Positions 51,830 to 61,540 are shown, numbered from the stretch's first letter. The stretch: 64,000 nt of DNA from Caulobacterales bacterium (GCA_019510435.1 JAEKKJ010000007.1:230873-294872); one strand, 5' to 3'. Numbers and translations are program-made. Notes: generated from the sequence alone by a model not told the origin.

Positions 51830-54147
51830 CAGAAGTTCGCCTTGGCGGAGACCTGGAAGTTCCGCTCGGGCTGGAAGTAGTACTGGTCGTAGGGGACCGT
51901 CTTCCCAGGCTTGATGGCGGTGAACTTCTGGCTGTCGAACAGGTTGTAGACCGCCGCTTCCAGGCGGTAGCGGTCGAACTTGTAGACCACCGACAGGTCG
52001 GCCGAGTGGTAGCCTGAAATGTGATAGGCGTCGGGCTCGCCCTCGGCGGCCCACTGCTCGCCGGTGTATTTGTCGGAGAGCGAGACCGACCAGTGCTCGT
52101 CGGTGAATAGCACGCCCAGGGCGGCCGTGGACTTCGGGGCCTTGGCGATCTGCTTGCCGCCGGTGATGACGATCGGCGCCCCGGCGATGGTGGTGTTGGC
52201 GCCCTGGGCCTTGGCCGAGTTGAGTGAGCCGTTGGCGAACAGGAAGATGTTGGGGGTCGCCGCGTAGGTCACCGCGCCCTCGATGCCCTTGTACTTGGCC
52301 CCGCCCAGGTTGAAGTTCACCGTCTCGGTCGCGACGGTGACGGTCTGCAGCTTGTTCTTGAAGTCGATGTCGTAGACGTCGGCGTCGATCGTCAGCTTTC
52401 CGCCGTGGTAGACCACACCCGCCTGGTAGTTCTTCGATTCCTGGGGCTTCAGGTCGTTCAGGTTCGGATTGACCACCTGGGTGACGCTGATGTCGGGCGC
52501 CAGGAAGCCGGTGGCGTACTGCGCATAGACCGCCAGGTTGTCCCGCACCTTGTAGTTGGCCGTCATGAAGTACATCGTCTTCGTGAACAGCTTGCCGTCA
52601 TGATAGGGCTGGCGGGATTTCTGGTTGACGTCGGCGTCCACCGTGATCCGTTCGTGCAGGTACTTGATCCCCGGGGTCAGGGTCAGCTTCGAGGTGGGCT
52701 TCCACTCGAAATCCACGAACGGCTCGTACTGCTTCCAGCCCGAGTACTGCAGGTACTCCAGGAACTGCGGCACGCCGGCCACCACCTTCTGGCGATAGTC
52801 CACCGTGTAGCCGTTCCGGCCGCGGCCCAGGGTGGCGTCGTAGTCGTAGCGGGCGCGCGGGCCGGTGTCGGCCTTCTCGAGCCACAGGCCGGCCTTCAAC
52901 ACGCCCCAGGGCAGTTCCTGGTTCAGGTGAAGGATGTCGCCGTAGATCTTGTAGACGTTCAGCTTCGTGTAGCCGGGGACATGCCCGTTGGCGACCGGCT
53001 TGCCGCCAGGGGCCTGGGTGATCGCCAGGCCTGTCTTGTTGGCGATGTCGGTCGGCGACAGGGTCGGGTCCAGCGCCGATTCCGTGTCGTTCTTGTAGTA
53101 GTAGGAATAGACCGTGTCCTCGAGCTTGAGGGTGGGTGTCACGTCACCGGTGAGCTTGGCGTAGTTGAAGTAGGTGTGCTTCTTGACGACGTTGTACTTG
53201 TAGTAGGTCGGCTGGGACGGATCCTCGGTCAGGCCGAAGTTCTTCCCGTACAGCGCCACCTGGGCCAGCGTCGCCCCGCTGTTGTCGTTGGTGTAGACCC
53301 GCGTGTAGTTCCAGGTGCCCAGGACGGTCAGCTTCCAGCTGTCCCACAGCGGAAACACCGCGCGCACCAGCTGGTTGTAGGCCTTGGCCCCGCTGTTGGT
53401 CAGATAGCCGTCGGTCTTCAGCTCCTGGAAGTTGAACAGGGCATGGGCGTCGTTCAGCTGGGCGATGTCGCCGGTGTTGAGCTTGGTCACCGCCATGTAG
53501 GTGTTCCACGAGCCCACGGTCAGCGACTGCGAGCCGCCACGGTCGTCGCTGACCTCCGGCGAGAACAGGTTCACCGAGCCGCCGAAGCTGGCCACGCCCA
53601 GTTGGCTGGCCTCGCCGGGCCCCCGGTCGACCACCACGGCCCCGATGGTCGAGGACGGGAAGAACGACGTGGAGTGGTGGGTCGGGCCGTTGGCGTCGCC
53701 CCAGGGGATGCCGTCGTAGGTGATGTTGTATTCGCCGTCCTGGAAGCCGCGCAGCACGGTCTTGGCCTCGCCCAGGCCCGGACCGTTGAACGACGTGCCC
53801 GAGACGCTGGGCGAGAGGTTCACGATCTGGGTGTAGTCGGCGGTGACCGGGACGAACTGGTCGATCGCCTTGCGGTCGATGATCGACTGCGGCTGGGTGG
53901 CCTCCAGCGAGGCCTTGACCGGCGCGGCGCTGACCGCGGCCGAGGGCGCGGTGATCACCAGCTCCTGCACGCGCACCCCGTAGTCGGCGTTCTCCGGGTC
54001 GATCTTCACGTGCGAGCCGTCGTCGGCCGCCGCGACACCGGCGCCATCGGCGGCGGCGGCCGGCGCGGCGGCGGCCGAGCCCGCGGCGATCAGCAGGCAA
54101 AGGCTGGTGCTGGCCAACAGCGTGGCCGATCTTGATGGACTGCGCAT
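51829..54147 (-). CDS. TonB-dependent receptor coupled to an acid phosphatase
   Basis: Outer-membrane receptor of 772 residues. The signal peptide is followed by a linker and a plug starting near VQELVITAPSAA, then ATQPQSIIDRKAIDQFVPVTADYTQIVNLSPSV. The plug lacks the usual LRGPQGT and has VVDRGPGEASQLGVASFGGSVN instead. This places it in a distinct receptor branch. The barrel is rich in Tyr and Lys and ends FQVSAKANF. The start at 54147 has AGGGGG. The gene-end overlap with the phosphatase indicates a shared function in organophosphate uptake, by inference. Confidence 0.93.
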   Translation of the reverse strand: MRSPSRSATLLASTSLCLLIAAGSAAAAPAAAADGAGVAAADDGSHVKIDPENADYGVRVQELVITAPSAAVSAAPVKASLEATQPQSIIDRKAIDQFVPVTADYTQIVNLSPSVSGTSFNGPGLGEAKTVLRGFQDGEYNITYDGIPWGDANGPTHHSTSFFPSSTIGAVVVDRGPGEASQLGVASFGGSVNLFSPEVSDDRGGSQSLTVGSWNTYMAVTKLNTGDIAQLNDAHALFNFQELKTDGYLTNSGAKAYNQLVRAVFPLWDSWKLTVLGTWNYTRVYTNDNSGATLAQVALYGKNFGLTEDPSQPTYYKYNVVKKHTYFNYAKLTGDVTPTLKLEDTVYSYYYKNDTESALDPTLSPTDIANKTGLAITQAPGGKPVANGHVPGYTKLNVYKIYGDILHLNQELPWGVLKAGLWLEKADTGPRARYDYDATLGRGRNGYTVDYRQKVVAGVPQFLEYLQYSGWKQYEPFVDFEWKPTSKLTLTPGIKYLHERITVDADVNQKSRQPYHDGKLFTKTMYFMTANYKVRDNLAVYAQYATGFLAPDISVTQVVNPNLNDLKPQESKNYQAGVVYHGGKLTIDADVYDIDFKNKLQTVTVATETVNFNLGGAKYKGIEGAVTYAATPNIFLFANGSLNSAKAQGANTTIAGAPIVITGGKQIAKAPKSTAALGVLFTDEHWSVSLSDKYTGEQWAAEGEPDAYHISGYHSADLSVVYKFDRYRLEAAVYNLFDSQKFTAIKPGKTVPYDQYYFQPERNFQVSAKANF

Positions 54148-54517
54148 GAAATGCCCCCTCGAATTTGCGAGGGGAGAAACGCGTAGTCGCAACGTCAAAC
54201 AAGCCAAAGAACTGTATCGAATATTTTACAGTTCGATGAATGTGTAGATCATCGATTTGATTCGACTACATTTATCAACAACGTCACAAATCTGTTGTGA
54301 ACATTGGAAAAAGCCAATGTTCGTACGGGGGCGCCGTTTCGCGTCGCATCGCCCAGACCATTTTCAATTTCGGGGAGAATGGGCTATGGCGCCGGCCCCG
54401 CGGGGCGGCTCGGTCGCCTGGACGCAAGGCCCGGTCTTGAAGTCTCGATCTCCTTCCCGCCGCTCAGGATCGCCTGCCCAGCTTGACGCCGTCGCGCCGT
54501 TAGGGCGTCGATCCGGC
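54148..54517. promoter_or_regulatory. Divergent intergenic region with nested inverted repeats
   Basis: 370 bases between the receptor and a glycosyltransferase gene, with no gene in it. It is locally A+T-rich. Inverted repeats: GTAGTCG (54183-54189) with CGACTAC (54263-54269); GAACTGT-N12-ACAGTTC (54209-54234); TCACAA-N5-TTGTGA (54284-54300). These are likely regulator sites for the receptor promoter. I do not see a convincing tandem Pho box. Confidence 0.5.
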
Positions 54518-55717
54518 ATGCGGATCGGCTTCCTGTTCAACCACGACCAGCTGCACCAGGTCGCCCATAGCCTGCCGATCGCCCTGGCCCTGGCGCGCGG
54601 GCGGGCGAGCGCCGAGATCGTGGTGATCACCACCAATCCGCAGCTGACGGCCGAGGTGCGCCGGCTGGGCGGGGGCCTGATCGGCGGCCCGATCGAACTT
54701 CGCGAGATCGCCCTCACGCGCGCCTCCAGCCGGCTGGCGAAGGCGGCGCTGGAGCGCGTCCTGCCCGCCACCAAACTCCTGGTCTACCGGGACAACCTGG
54801 CGCTCTTCGGCGGCCTGGACGTGCTGGTGGTGGCCGAGAAGACCTCGCTGATCCTGAAGACCCGCTACGGGCTGGACGGCTTGCGCATCGTCCACACGCG
54901 CCACGGCGCCGGCGACCGCGCCATCGGCTTCGATCCGGCCAGCGCCGGCTTCGACCATGTGCTGGTGTCGGGGCGCAAGATCCGCGACCGTCTGGTGGCC
55001 GAGGCCAAGGTGGATCCAGCCAAGATCACCATCGTCGGCTATCCCAAGTTCGACTTGCCGCCCGAGCCCGCGCCCCTGCCGCCGGGCTTCGACGACGGCC
55101 GGCCGGTGGCGCTCTACAACCCCCATCCCTCGCCGCACCTGTCGTCCTGGTACGTCGCGGGCCGGCGGGTCCTGGACTGGTTCGTGGACCATCCCGAGTG
55201 GCGGCTGATCTTCGCCCCCCACGTGATGCTCTTCCAGCGGCCCTATGTGCTGACCATCGACAAGCTGCGCATCGACCGGGCCGGCCATATCGACGAGCGC
55301 TACCGCCGCGCCGCCAACATCCACATCGACCTGGGCAGCCGGGCCTCCACCACCATGGCCTACACCGACCGCGCCGACCTCTACCTCGGCGACGCCTCCA
55401 GCCAGGTCTACGAATTCCTGCGCCGGCCGCGGCCATGCCTGTTCCTGAACCCCCACCGGCTGGCCTGGCGCGACGACCCGAACTTCGCCCACTGGACCAC
55501 CGGGCCGGTGATCGACGACGTGGCGGGGCTGGGCGAGGGGCTGGAACAGGCCCGGGCGGAACACGAGACCGTCTACCGGCCCGTGCAGCAGGCGCTGTTC
55601 GACTACAGCTTCGACCTCACCGCCGAGCCGTCGTCGGTCCGCGCCGCCCGGGCCCTGGCGACCTTCGCAGGCTTTGCGGCGCCAGGCCTGACCGCACCGG
55701 CCTTCGCCCATGGCTGA
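54518..55717 (+). CDS. CDP-glycerol-glycerophosphotransferase-like glycosyltransferase
   Basis: Protein of 399 residues with a GT-B-like two-domain layout. The C-terminal half shows YNPHPSPHLSSWYVAGR, IFAPHVMLF and YLGDASSQVYEFLRRPRPCLFLNPHRLAW, the pattern of CDP-glycerol glycerophosphotransferase relatives found in proteobacterial polysaccharide clusters. ATG at 54518 begins the natural N-terminus (MRIGFLFNHDQLHQVAHSL); the open frame extends upstream without conserved sequence. It overlaps the flippase gene by 8 bases. Donor and acceptor unknown. Confidence 0.78.
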   Translation: MRIGFLFNHDQLHQVAHSLPIALALARGRASAEIVVITTNPQLTAEVRRLGGGLIGGPIELREIALTRASSRLAKAALERVLPATKLLVYRDNLALFGGLDVLVVAEKTSLILKTRYGLDGLRIVHTRHGAGDRAIGFDPASAGFDHVLVSGRKIRDRLVAEAKVDPAKITIVGYPKFDLPPEPAPLPPGFDDGRPVALYNPHPSPHLSSWYVAGRRVLDWFVDHPEWRLIFAPHVMLFQRPYVLTIDKLRIDRAGHIDERYRRAANIHIDLGSRASTTMAYTDRADLYLGDASSQVYEFLRRPRPCLFLNPHRLAWRDDPNFAHWTTGPVIDDVAGLGEGLEQARAEHETVYRPVQQALFDYSFDLTAEPSSVRAARALATFAGFAAPGLTAPAFAHG

Positions 55718-57044
55718 GGCCGCGCTCGGCGGCGGGGTCGTCCGCCGAATCTACGGCAACCTGGGCCGGCTGCTGGGGGGCAAGCTCGCCGCCGGCCTGC
55801 TGAGCCTGGCCTATATGGCGGTGGCGGCGCGGGCGCTGGGCCCGGCCGACTACGGCGTGCTGATCCTGGTCCACACCTACATCATGACCGTCGGCGGCAT
55901 CATCGAGTTTCCCGGCTGGCATGCGGTGGTGCGCTACGGCGCCCAGGCGATGGAGGCCGACGACCGGCCGCGGATCACCCGGCTCCTGGTGTTCGCCGGG
56001 GTGGTGGAGGCGGCGGGCGGGCTGTGCGCCGTGCTGGTGGCCGCCGCCCTCGCGCCCGTGCTTGGGCCGCGCCTGGGCTGGTCGCAGACGGCCATCGACT
56101 TCGCCTTGCCCTACAGCCTGGCGGTGCTGGCTTCGATTCGCGCGACGCCGGCCGGCTATCTGCAGCTCACGCGGCGGTTCGGCCTCCTGGGCGCCCACAG
56201 CGCCGTCGCGCCCACGGTGCGTCTGGCCGGCGCGGCGGTGGTGGTGCTGACCCACACCGGCCTGCGCGGCTTCCTGATCGCCTGGCTGGTCGCCGCGCTG
56301 GCGGAGTGGCTGGCCATGTGGGCGTTCGGGGCGTGGGCGGCGCGCGGCAAGCTGGCCCGGCCGCGGTTCCAGGGCGGGCTGAAGCACGTGCTGCGCGAGA
56401 ACCCGGGCATCTGGAGCTTCATGCTGGGCGCCAACGCCGACGTGACCGTCTCCGAACTCGCCGGGCGGCTGGCGCCGCTGGCCGTCGGCTGGGTGCTGGG
56501 GCCGGCGTCGGCCGCCTTCTATGCGGTCGGCCAGCGGGCCACTTCGGTGCTGGCCCAGCCGGCGCAGATCCTGGGCCAGGCCGCCTATGCCGAGTTGGCG
56601 CGGCTGGCGGCGGCGGGCGACCGCGGACCGGCCATCCGCTCGGCGGTGCAGCGCGCCGTGCTGATCGCCCTGGCGGCCGCATCGCCCATCGTCCTCGGCG
56701 TCGCCCTGTTCGGCGAGCGGGTCAGCGTGCTGATGGCGGGCGCGGCCTTCGCCGGCGCGGCGCCGGTGATGCTGTGGCTGACGGTGGCGCGGGCGCTGCA
56801 GCTCGCCGGCCCGCCGATCAGCGCCGCGCTCACCGCCCTCGGGCGGCCTGGGCTCTCGGTCACCGCCAACCTCACCAGCGGCCTTGGGTTGATGGTGATC
56901 CTGCCCTGGATGCTGCACTGGCGCGGGCTGGATGGCGCGGGCCTGCACGCCCTCATCCAGTCGGTGGTGGGGATCGTGCTGCTGGTGATCTTCGCCTGGC
57001 GCGAGACCACCGTCCGGCCCGGTGCGCACGAGGCCCGCGCCTGA
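55710..57044 (+). CDS. Polysaccharide flippase (Wzx/MATE-like)
   Basis: Inner-membrane protein of 444 residues with about 12 helices, of the polysaccharide exporter superfamily (LGGKLAAGLLSLAYMAVAARALGPADYGVLILV, ILGQAAYAELARLAAAGD). It would move a lipid-linked glycan across the membrane. Overlaps the preceding transferase gene by 8 bases and the following GT4 gene by one base (TGATG). Confidence 0.88.
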   Translation: MAEAALGGGVVRRIYGNLGRLLGGKLAAGLLSLAYMAVAARALGPADYGVLILVHTYIMTVGGIIEFPGWHAVVRYGAQAMEADDRPRITRLLVFAGVVEAAGGLCAVLVAAALAPVLGPRLGWSQTAIDFALPYSLAVLASIRATPAGYLQLTRRFGLLGAHSAVAPTVRLAGAAVVVLTHTGLRGFLIAWLVAALAEWLAMWAFGAWAARGKLARPRFQGGLKHVLRENPGIWSFMLGANADVTVSELAGRLAPLAVGWVLGPASAAFYAVGQRATSVLAQPAQILGQAAYAELARLAAAGDRGPAIRSAVQRAVLIALAAASPIVLGVALFGERVSVLMAGAAFAGAAPVMLWLTVARALQLAGPPISAALTALGRPGLSVTANLTSGLGLMVILPWMLHWRGLDGAGLHALIQSVVGIVLLVIFAWRETTVRPGAHEARA

Positions 57045-58132
57045 TGCGCATCGCCTATGTGATCAACTCGGTGGAGGGGGGCGGCGCGGCGCTGCCCGTG
57101 CCGGCGGTGGCCCAGGTGCTGCGCGACCACGGGGCCCAGGTGGAGATCTTCGCGCTCACCCGCCGCGATGGCCGGGCGATCCCGGCCATGGAGGCCGCCG
57201 GCCTTTCCGTGCATGTCCGGCCCGGCGGCGAGACGGACCACGTGGTCGCCCTGGCCTGGCTGCGGCGCGAAATGGCGGCGTGGAAGCCCGACCTGATCTG
57301 GACGTCGCTGACCCGCGCCACCCTGCTGGGCCAGCTGGTAGGACGCTGGCAGGGCGCGCCGGTGGTCAGCTGGCAGCACGCGGCGTTCCTGAAACCCGGC
57401 AACCTGCGCATGCTGCGGTTCAACCAGGCGCTCTCGGCGCTGTGGATCGCCGATTCGCACAGCGTCGCAGCCTTCGCTGCGCAGCGCCTGCGGGTGCCGC
57501 CCGAGCGGCTTGCGGTCTGGCCCCTGTTCGCCGCCGACCCCCAGGCGCCCCAGGCGCAGGCCTGGACGCCGGGCCAGACGGTGCAGGTGGGCCTGCTGGG
57601 CCGGCTGCATCCGGTGAAGGGCCATGCGGTGCTGATCGAGGCCCTGGCCCGGCTGCGGGCCGCCGCCTTTGCGCCGCCCGCGCCGTTCGTGGTGCGCATC
57701 GCCGGCGACGGCGAGCTGCGTGGGGCGCTGGAGAAGGCGGTGGCGCAGGCGGGGCTCGACAACGTGCGCTTCGAGGGCTTCGCGGCCCGGCCGCGGGAGT
57801 TCCTGGCCGGCCTGCACCTCTACCTGCAGCCGTCCCGCTCGGAGGGGCTGTGCATCGCGGCGCACGAGGCGATGCAGGCGGGCCTGCCCACCATCGTCTC
57901 GGCGGTGGGCGAGCTGCCGTACAGCGTGGTCGACGGCGAGACCGGCCTCGTCATCCCGCCACTCGACGCGGAGGCTCTCGCCGGCGCCCTGGCGCGGCTG
58001 CTGTCGCATCCGGAGCGGCTGGCCGCCATGGGGCAGGCGGCGCGCGCCCGCGTCCTGGACCGGTTCGGGCCGCTGGCATTTGCCCGCGCCGGCGCGGAGG
58101 TGTTCGCCCGGCTGCCGAAGTCGCCCGCCTGA
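57044..58132 (+). CDS. Glycosyltransferase family 4
   Basis: Protein of 362 residues. GT-B fold with N-terminal MRIAYVINSVEGGGAALPVPAVAQVL. The C-terminal donor domain has VGLLGRLHPVKGHAVLIEALARL, RIAGDGELRGALEKAV and the E-X7-E motif in SRSEGLCIAAHEAMQAGLPTI. Retaining mechanism expected. Last gene of the three-gene glycan operon; sugar specificity unknown. Confidence 0.93.
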   Translation: MRIAYVINSVEGGGAALPVPAVAQVLRDHGAQVEIFALTRRDGRAIPAMEAAGLSVHVRPGGETDHVVALAWLRREMAAWKPDLIWTSLTRATLLGQLVGRWQGAPVVSWQHAAFLKPGNLRMLRFNQALSALWIADSHSVAAFAAQRLRVPPERLAVWPLFAADPQAPQAQAWTPGQTVQVGLLGRLHPVKGHAVLIEALARLRAAAFAPPAPFVVRIAGDGELRGALEKAVAQAGLDNVRFEGFAARPREFLAGLHLYLQPSRSEGLCIAAHEAMQAGLPTIVSAVGELPYSVVDGETGLVIPPLDAEALAGALARLLSHPERLAAMGQAARARVLDRFGPLAFARAGAEVFARLPKSPA

Positions 58133-58215
58133 CGTCCCGACCTGACCCTGCGGCTTGACCACACCGCTTGACCCCGTCCGCCACTCGGCCTAGCGGGCGA
58201 AGGACAGGGAGGCCC

Positions 58216-58908
58216 ATGGCGCGCGCAGACGGCACATCGGGAGGCGCGATCCGCGGCCGGCGTCCGAAAGGGCAGGGGCCGGACCTGCGCCAATCGATCC
58301 TCGACGCCGCCGAGGCCCTGTTCTCCCGCCACGGCTTCTACGGCGTCACGGTGCGCCAGGTGGCGGCGGAGGCGGGCGTCGACACCGCCCTGATCCACTA
58401 CTACTTCGGCGCCAAGCGCGAGCTGTTCGACAGCGTCTTCGCCCGCCGGGCCGAGATCCTCAACACCGCGCGCCTGGACGCCATGCGCGCCTATGCCGAG
58501 AGCCATGCGGGCGCGCTGACCCCCGAGGGCGTGACCGAGGCGTTCATCGATCCGCTGGTCCAGCTGTCGCTGACCAATGACGAGGGCTGGAAGAACTACT
58601 TCCGCCTGGTGGCCCTGGTGAACAACACCCCGGCGTGGGGCGGGGAGACCATGCACCGCTTCTTCGATCCGGTGGTGCACGCCCTCGTGGACCTCTGGAA
58701 GGCGGCCTTGCCCCAGGCGCAGGTGCGCGACCTCTACTGGTGCTACCAGTTCCTCACCGGGGCCATGATGCTGGCGCTGTCCGAGACCGGGCGAATCGAC
58801 CAGCTGTCGGACGGCCTTTGCCGCTCCACCGACCTGCAGGCCATGCGCACGCGGCTCTACGCCTGGTGCGCCGCCGGCCTGGAAGAGGTGGTCAGCCGCC
58901 AGCCCTGA
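58216..58908 (+). CDS. TetR-family regulator
   Basis: Protein of 230 residues. The DNA-binding domain (about 22-70) has LRQSILDAAEALFSRHGFYGVTVRQVAAEAGVDTALIHYYFGAKREL. The C-terminal domain is of the CerR/CECR-like class (MHRFFDPVVHALVDLWKAALP). Start at 58216 follows GGGAGG. It precedes a TonB receptor gene by 198 bases; an inverted repeat near that start may be its operator. Confidence 0.9.
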   Translation: MARADGTSGGAIRGRRPKGQGPDLRQSILDAAEALFSRHGFYGVTVRQVAAEAGVDTALIHYYFGAKRELFDSVFARRAEILNTARLDAMRAYAESHAGALTPEGVTEAFIDPLVQLSLTNDEGWKNYFRLVALVNNTPAWGGETMHRFFDPVVHALVDLWKAALPQAQVRDLYWCYQFLTGAMMLALSETGRIDQLSDGLCRSTDLQAMRTRLYAWCAAGLEEVVSRQP

Positions 58909-58981
58909 GCGGGGCGCAGGCCGCAGTGGCTTGCCAAGCTGGACTGTGTCAGAATTTCATCACCTGGTTAAAATCCATGCA

Positions 58982-59053
58982 GACTCGCCTCGGAGCCGCT
59001 GGCGAGTCGCGCGCGAAGGGTCCATCACATCTGTTAATTCACCTGACGGTGAA
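58982..59053. promoter_or_regulatory. Two inverted repeats upstream of the TonB receptor at 59107
   Basis: GACTCGCC-N11-GGCGAGTC (58982-59008) and TTCACC-TGAC-GGTGAA (59038-59053). The second is 53 bases before the start and fits a TetR-type operator; the first may be an operator or a hairpin ending the TetR transcript. Confidence 0.5.
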
Positions 59054-59106
59054 ATCAGCGTCGCTGCGTCCATGGGGGACAGGCTGGCGCTGACGGGAGG
59101 ATGCAG

Positions 59107-61359
59107 ATGAAGACCCTTGCGAAGGCGGCGCTCCTTGCGGGCGCGGCGTGGTCGGTGATTCCGGCGCTGGCGTTCGCCCAGCAATCGGCAGGCGCCTCGG
59201 CGGGTGGGGCGCCGAGCGCCGGTCCGGCGGTGGAAGAGGTGGTGGTCACCGCCCGCCGCCGCGAAGAGACCCTAAAGGATGTCCCCGTCGCGGTGACCGC
59301 CGTGTCGGGCGAGCGCCTCGCCGCCACGGGCGCGGTCGACATCACCACCCTGCAGCAGACCACGCCGAACGTCACCGTCCAGGTGGCGCGGGGCTCCAAC
59401 TCGACCCTGATCTCGTTCATCCGCGGCGTCGGCCAGCAGGACCCGCTGTGGGGCTTCGAGCCCGGCGTCGGCCTCTATATCGATGACGTCTACATCGCCC
59501 GTCCGCAGGCCGCGGTGCTCGACATCTTCGACGTCCAGCGCCTGGAAGTGCTGCGCGGGCCGCAGGGCACGCTCTACGGCCGCAACACCATCGGCGGGGC
59601 GATCAAGTACGTCACCGCCAAGATCACCGGCGAGCCCGAGATCAAGCTGAAGGGCAGCCTCGGCAACTATGGCGAGAAGGACTTCGTGGCCTCCGCCAAG
59701 GCCAAGGTGAACGACATGGTGGGCGTGGGCCTCACCTGGGCCAAGTTCACCCACGACGGCTATGGCACTAACCTCAACACCGGCGCGGACCAGTACAACA
59801 AGGACGTCGCGGCCGCCCGCGCGACCCTGGAGTTCACGCCCAACGACAAGCTGTTCTTCCGCCTGTCGGGCGACACCGTCACCGACAATTCCAATCCGCG
59901 CCATGGCCACCGCGAGACCCCGGCCCTGGACTTCCTGGGCAAGCCGATCGCCGGCGGCGGGGTGCTGCCCGGCGTCTACGACACCAGGGCCGGTTCGGGC
60001 GACAAGAACCATGTGGTCGCCCACGGCGTCTCGCTGCTGGGCGAGTACAAGCTCACCGACAACCTGACCCTGAAGTCGATCAGCGCCTACCGCTCGGGCA
60101 AGACCGAGGGGACCATCGACTTCGACGAACTGCCCCAGGCCATCCTGGATGTGCCGGCCCGCTACAACGACCACCAGTTCACCCAGGAATTCCAGGCGCT
60201 CTACACCGCCGAGCGGATCCAGGGCGTGTTCGGCCTCTACTACCTGAACGCCACGGCGGCCGGCGCCTTCGACACGGTGGTCAGCCAGGCCAACCTCAGC
60301 ATCGCCACCGCCGGCCACGTGGACACCAAGAGCTACTCGGCCTTCGGCGACGTCAGCTATGACGTGACCGACCAGCTGTCGGTCTCGCTGGGCGGCCGCT
60401 ACACCGAGGACAAGAAGACCGGCCAGGTCTACCGCCAGAACTTCACCGGCATCAAAAGCCCGCTGTTCGGCAACACCCTGGCCGTCCCCGGCCTGATCCG
60501 CTCGAACTTCACCAGCTCGGACACCTACAAGAAGTTCACCCCGCGGGTGAGCGTCCGCTACAAGTTGACCCCCGACCTGACGAGCTATGCCTCGTTCAGC
60601 CAGGGCTTCAAGTCCGGCGGCTTCGACATGCGGGCCGACGCGATCCTGACGCCCACCTCGGTGAACGGCTACCAGCCGGAGAAGGTGGATTCCTATGAGG
60701 CCGGCCTGAAGGGCTACTTCTTCGACCGCCGCCTCAGCCTGAACTCGGCGGTGTTCTATTCGAAGTACCAGGACCAGCAGGTCACCCTGCAGACCCCGGT
60801 GGGCGCCTCCATCGCGTCCCAGGTGCTGAACGTCGGCCGCTCGCACATCTACGGGGCCGAGTTCGAGGGCGTGGCCAGCCTGTTCGAGGGGCTCAGCGCC
60901 AACTTCTCCCTGGGCTACACCAAGGCCGAGTTCGACGAGTACAAGGCCCTGGACCTCACGGCCACGCCGCCGGCGATCAAGGACTTCGCCGACCAGCGGG
61001 TCTTCCAGAACACGCCCAAGTGGAACGGCTCGATCGGCCTGACCTACCGGCTGGACCTGGGCGACAAGGGCTCGCTCAACTTCATCCCCTCGGCGTCGTA
61101 CCGGTCCTCGTTCCACATGTTCGAGGTGCCCTCGCAGCTCGACCAGGACGGCTATTGGCTGCTCGACGCCAGCGTCGTGTGGACCTCGATGGACGGCCGC
61201 TACAAGGTCGGCGTGCACGGCAAGAACCTCGGCGACGAGACCTATCGCGTCGGCGGCTACAACTTCCCGCAGTCGGCCGGGGTGCTGTTCGGCAATTCGG
61301 TCAGCGCCTTCTACGGCCCCCCGCGCACGGTCGTGGTGACCGGCGAGGTGAAGTTCTGA
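59107..61359 (+). CDS. TonB-dependent receptor
   Basis: Outer-membrane receptor of 750 residues. The signal peptide ends LAFA, followed by the TonB box (VEEVVVTARRREETLKDVPVAV) and a plug with LEVLRGPQGTLYGRNTIGGAIKYVT. The barrel ends with PPRTVVVTGEVKF. ATG 59107 is preferred to 59101 because GGGAGG ends at 59100, giving 6-base spacing. Possibly controlled by the upstream TetR protein. Ligand unknown. Confidence 0.95.
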   Translation: MKTLAKAALLAGAAWSVIPALAFAQQSAGASAGGAPSAGPAVEEVVVTARRREETLKDVPVAVTAVSGERLAATGAVDITTLQQTTPNVTVQVARGSNSTLISFIRGVGQQDPLWGFEPGVGLYIDDVYIARPQAAVLDIFDVQRLEVLRGPQGTLYGRNTIGGAIKYVTAKITGEPEIKLKGSLGNYGEKDFVASAKAKVNDMVGVGLTWAKFTHDGYGTNLNTGADQYNKDVAAARATLEFTPNDKLFFRLSGDTVTDNSNPRHGHRETPALDFLGKPIAGGGVLPGVYDTRAGSGDKNHVVAHGVSLLGEYKLTDNLTLKSISAYRSGKTEGTIDFDELPQAILDVPARYNDHQFTQEFQALYTAERIQGVFGLYYLNATAAGAFDTVVSQANLSIATAGHVDTKSYSAFGDVSYDVTDQLSVSLGGRYTEDKKTGQVYRQNFTGIKSPLFGNTLAVPGLIRSNFTSSDTYKKFTPRVSVRYKLTPDLTSYASFSQGFKSGGFDMRADAILTPTSVNGYQPEKVDSYEAGLKGYFFDRRLSLNSAVFYSKYQDQQVTLQTPVGASIASQVLNVGRSHIYGAEFEGVASLFEGLSANFSLGYTKAEFDEYKALDLTATPPAIKDFADQRVFQNTPKWNGSIGLTYRLDLGDKGSLNFIPSASYRSSFHMFEVPSQLDQDGYWLLDASVVWTSMDGRYKVGVHGKNLGDETYRVGGYNFPQSAGVLFGNSVSAFYGPPRTVVVTGEVKF

Positions 61360-61366
61360 TTCGACT

Positions 61367-61390
61367 CGGCCGGCGCCCCGGCGCCGGCCG
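61367..61390 (+). terminator. Hairpin after the TonB receptor gene
   Basis: An 11-base perfect stem (CGGCCGGCGCC / GGCGCCGGCCG) with a 2-base centre, 7 bases after the stop. No T-tract follows, so it could be a 3' stabilising hairpin rather than an efficient intrinsic terminator. Confidence 0.55.
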
Positions 61391-61540
61391 TTGTCCACCG
61401 GTTTCCCTTGCGCTGCGGTATGACGTACCGTGAACTCAAAATCGGAGTCACCGCCCTTCACGCAGGGGTAGGCCGCTAGGTGAACCCACGGTCCCGCTTC
61501 ACATTTCGCCAGCTTGCGAATTTAGGGCTTGCGTGCGCTG

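Noticed and set aside
54362..54380. Possible seventh copy of the locus-wide element near the glycosyltransferase gene
   Set aside because: TTGAAA is present on the minus strand but the GCTTCC half and the -10 at the standard spacing are missing.
59272..61461. 729-codon minus-strand open frame opposite the fifth receptor
   Set aside because: Antisense to a receptor with intact plug and barrel motifs.
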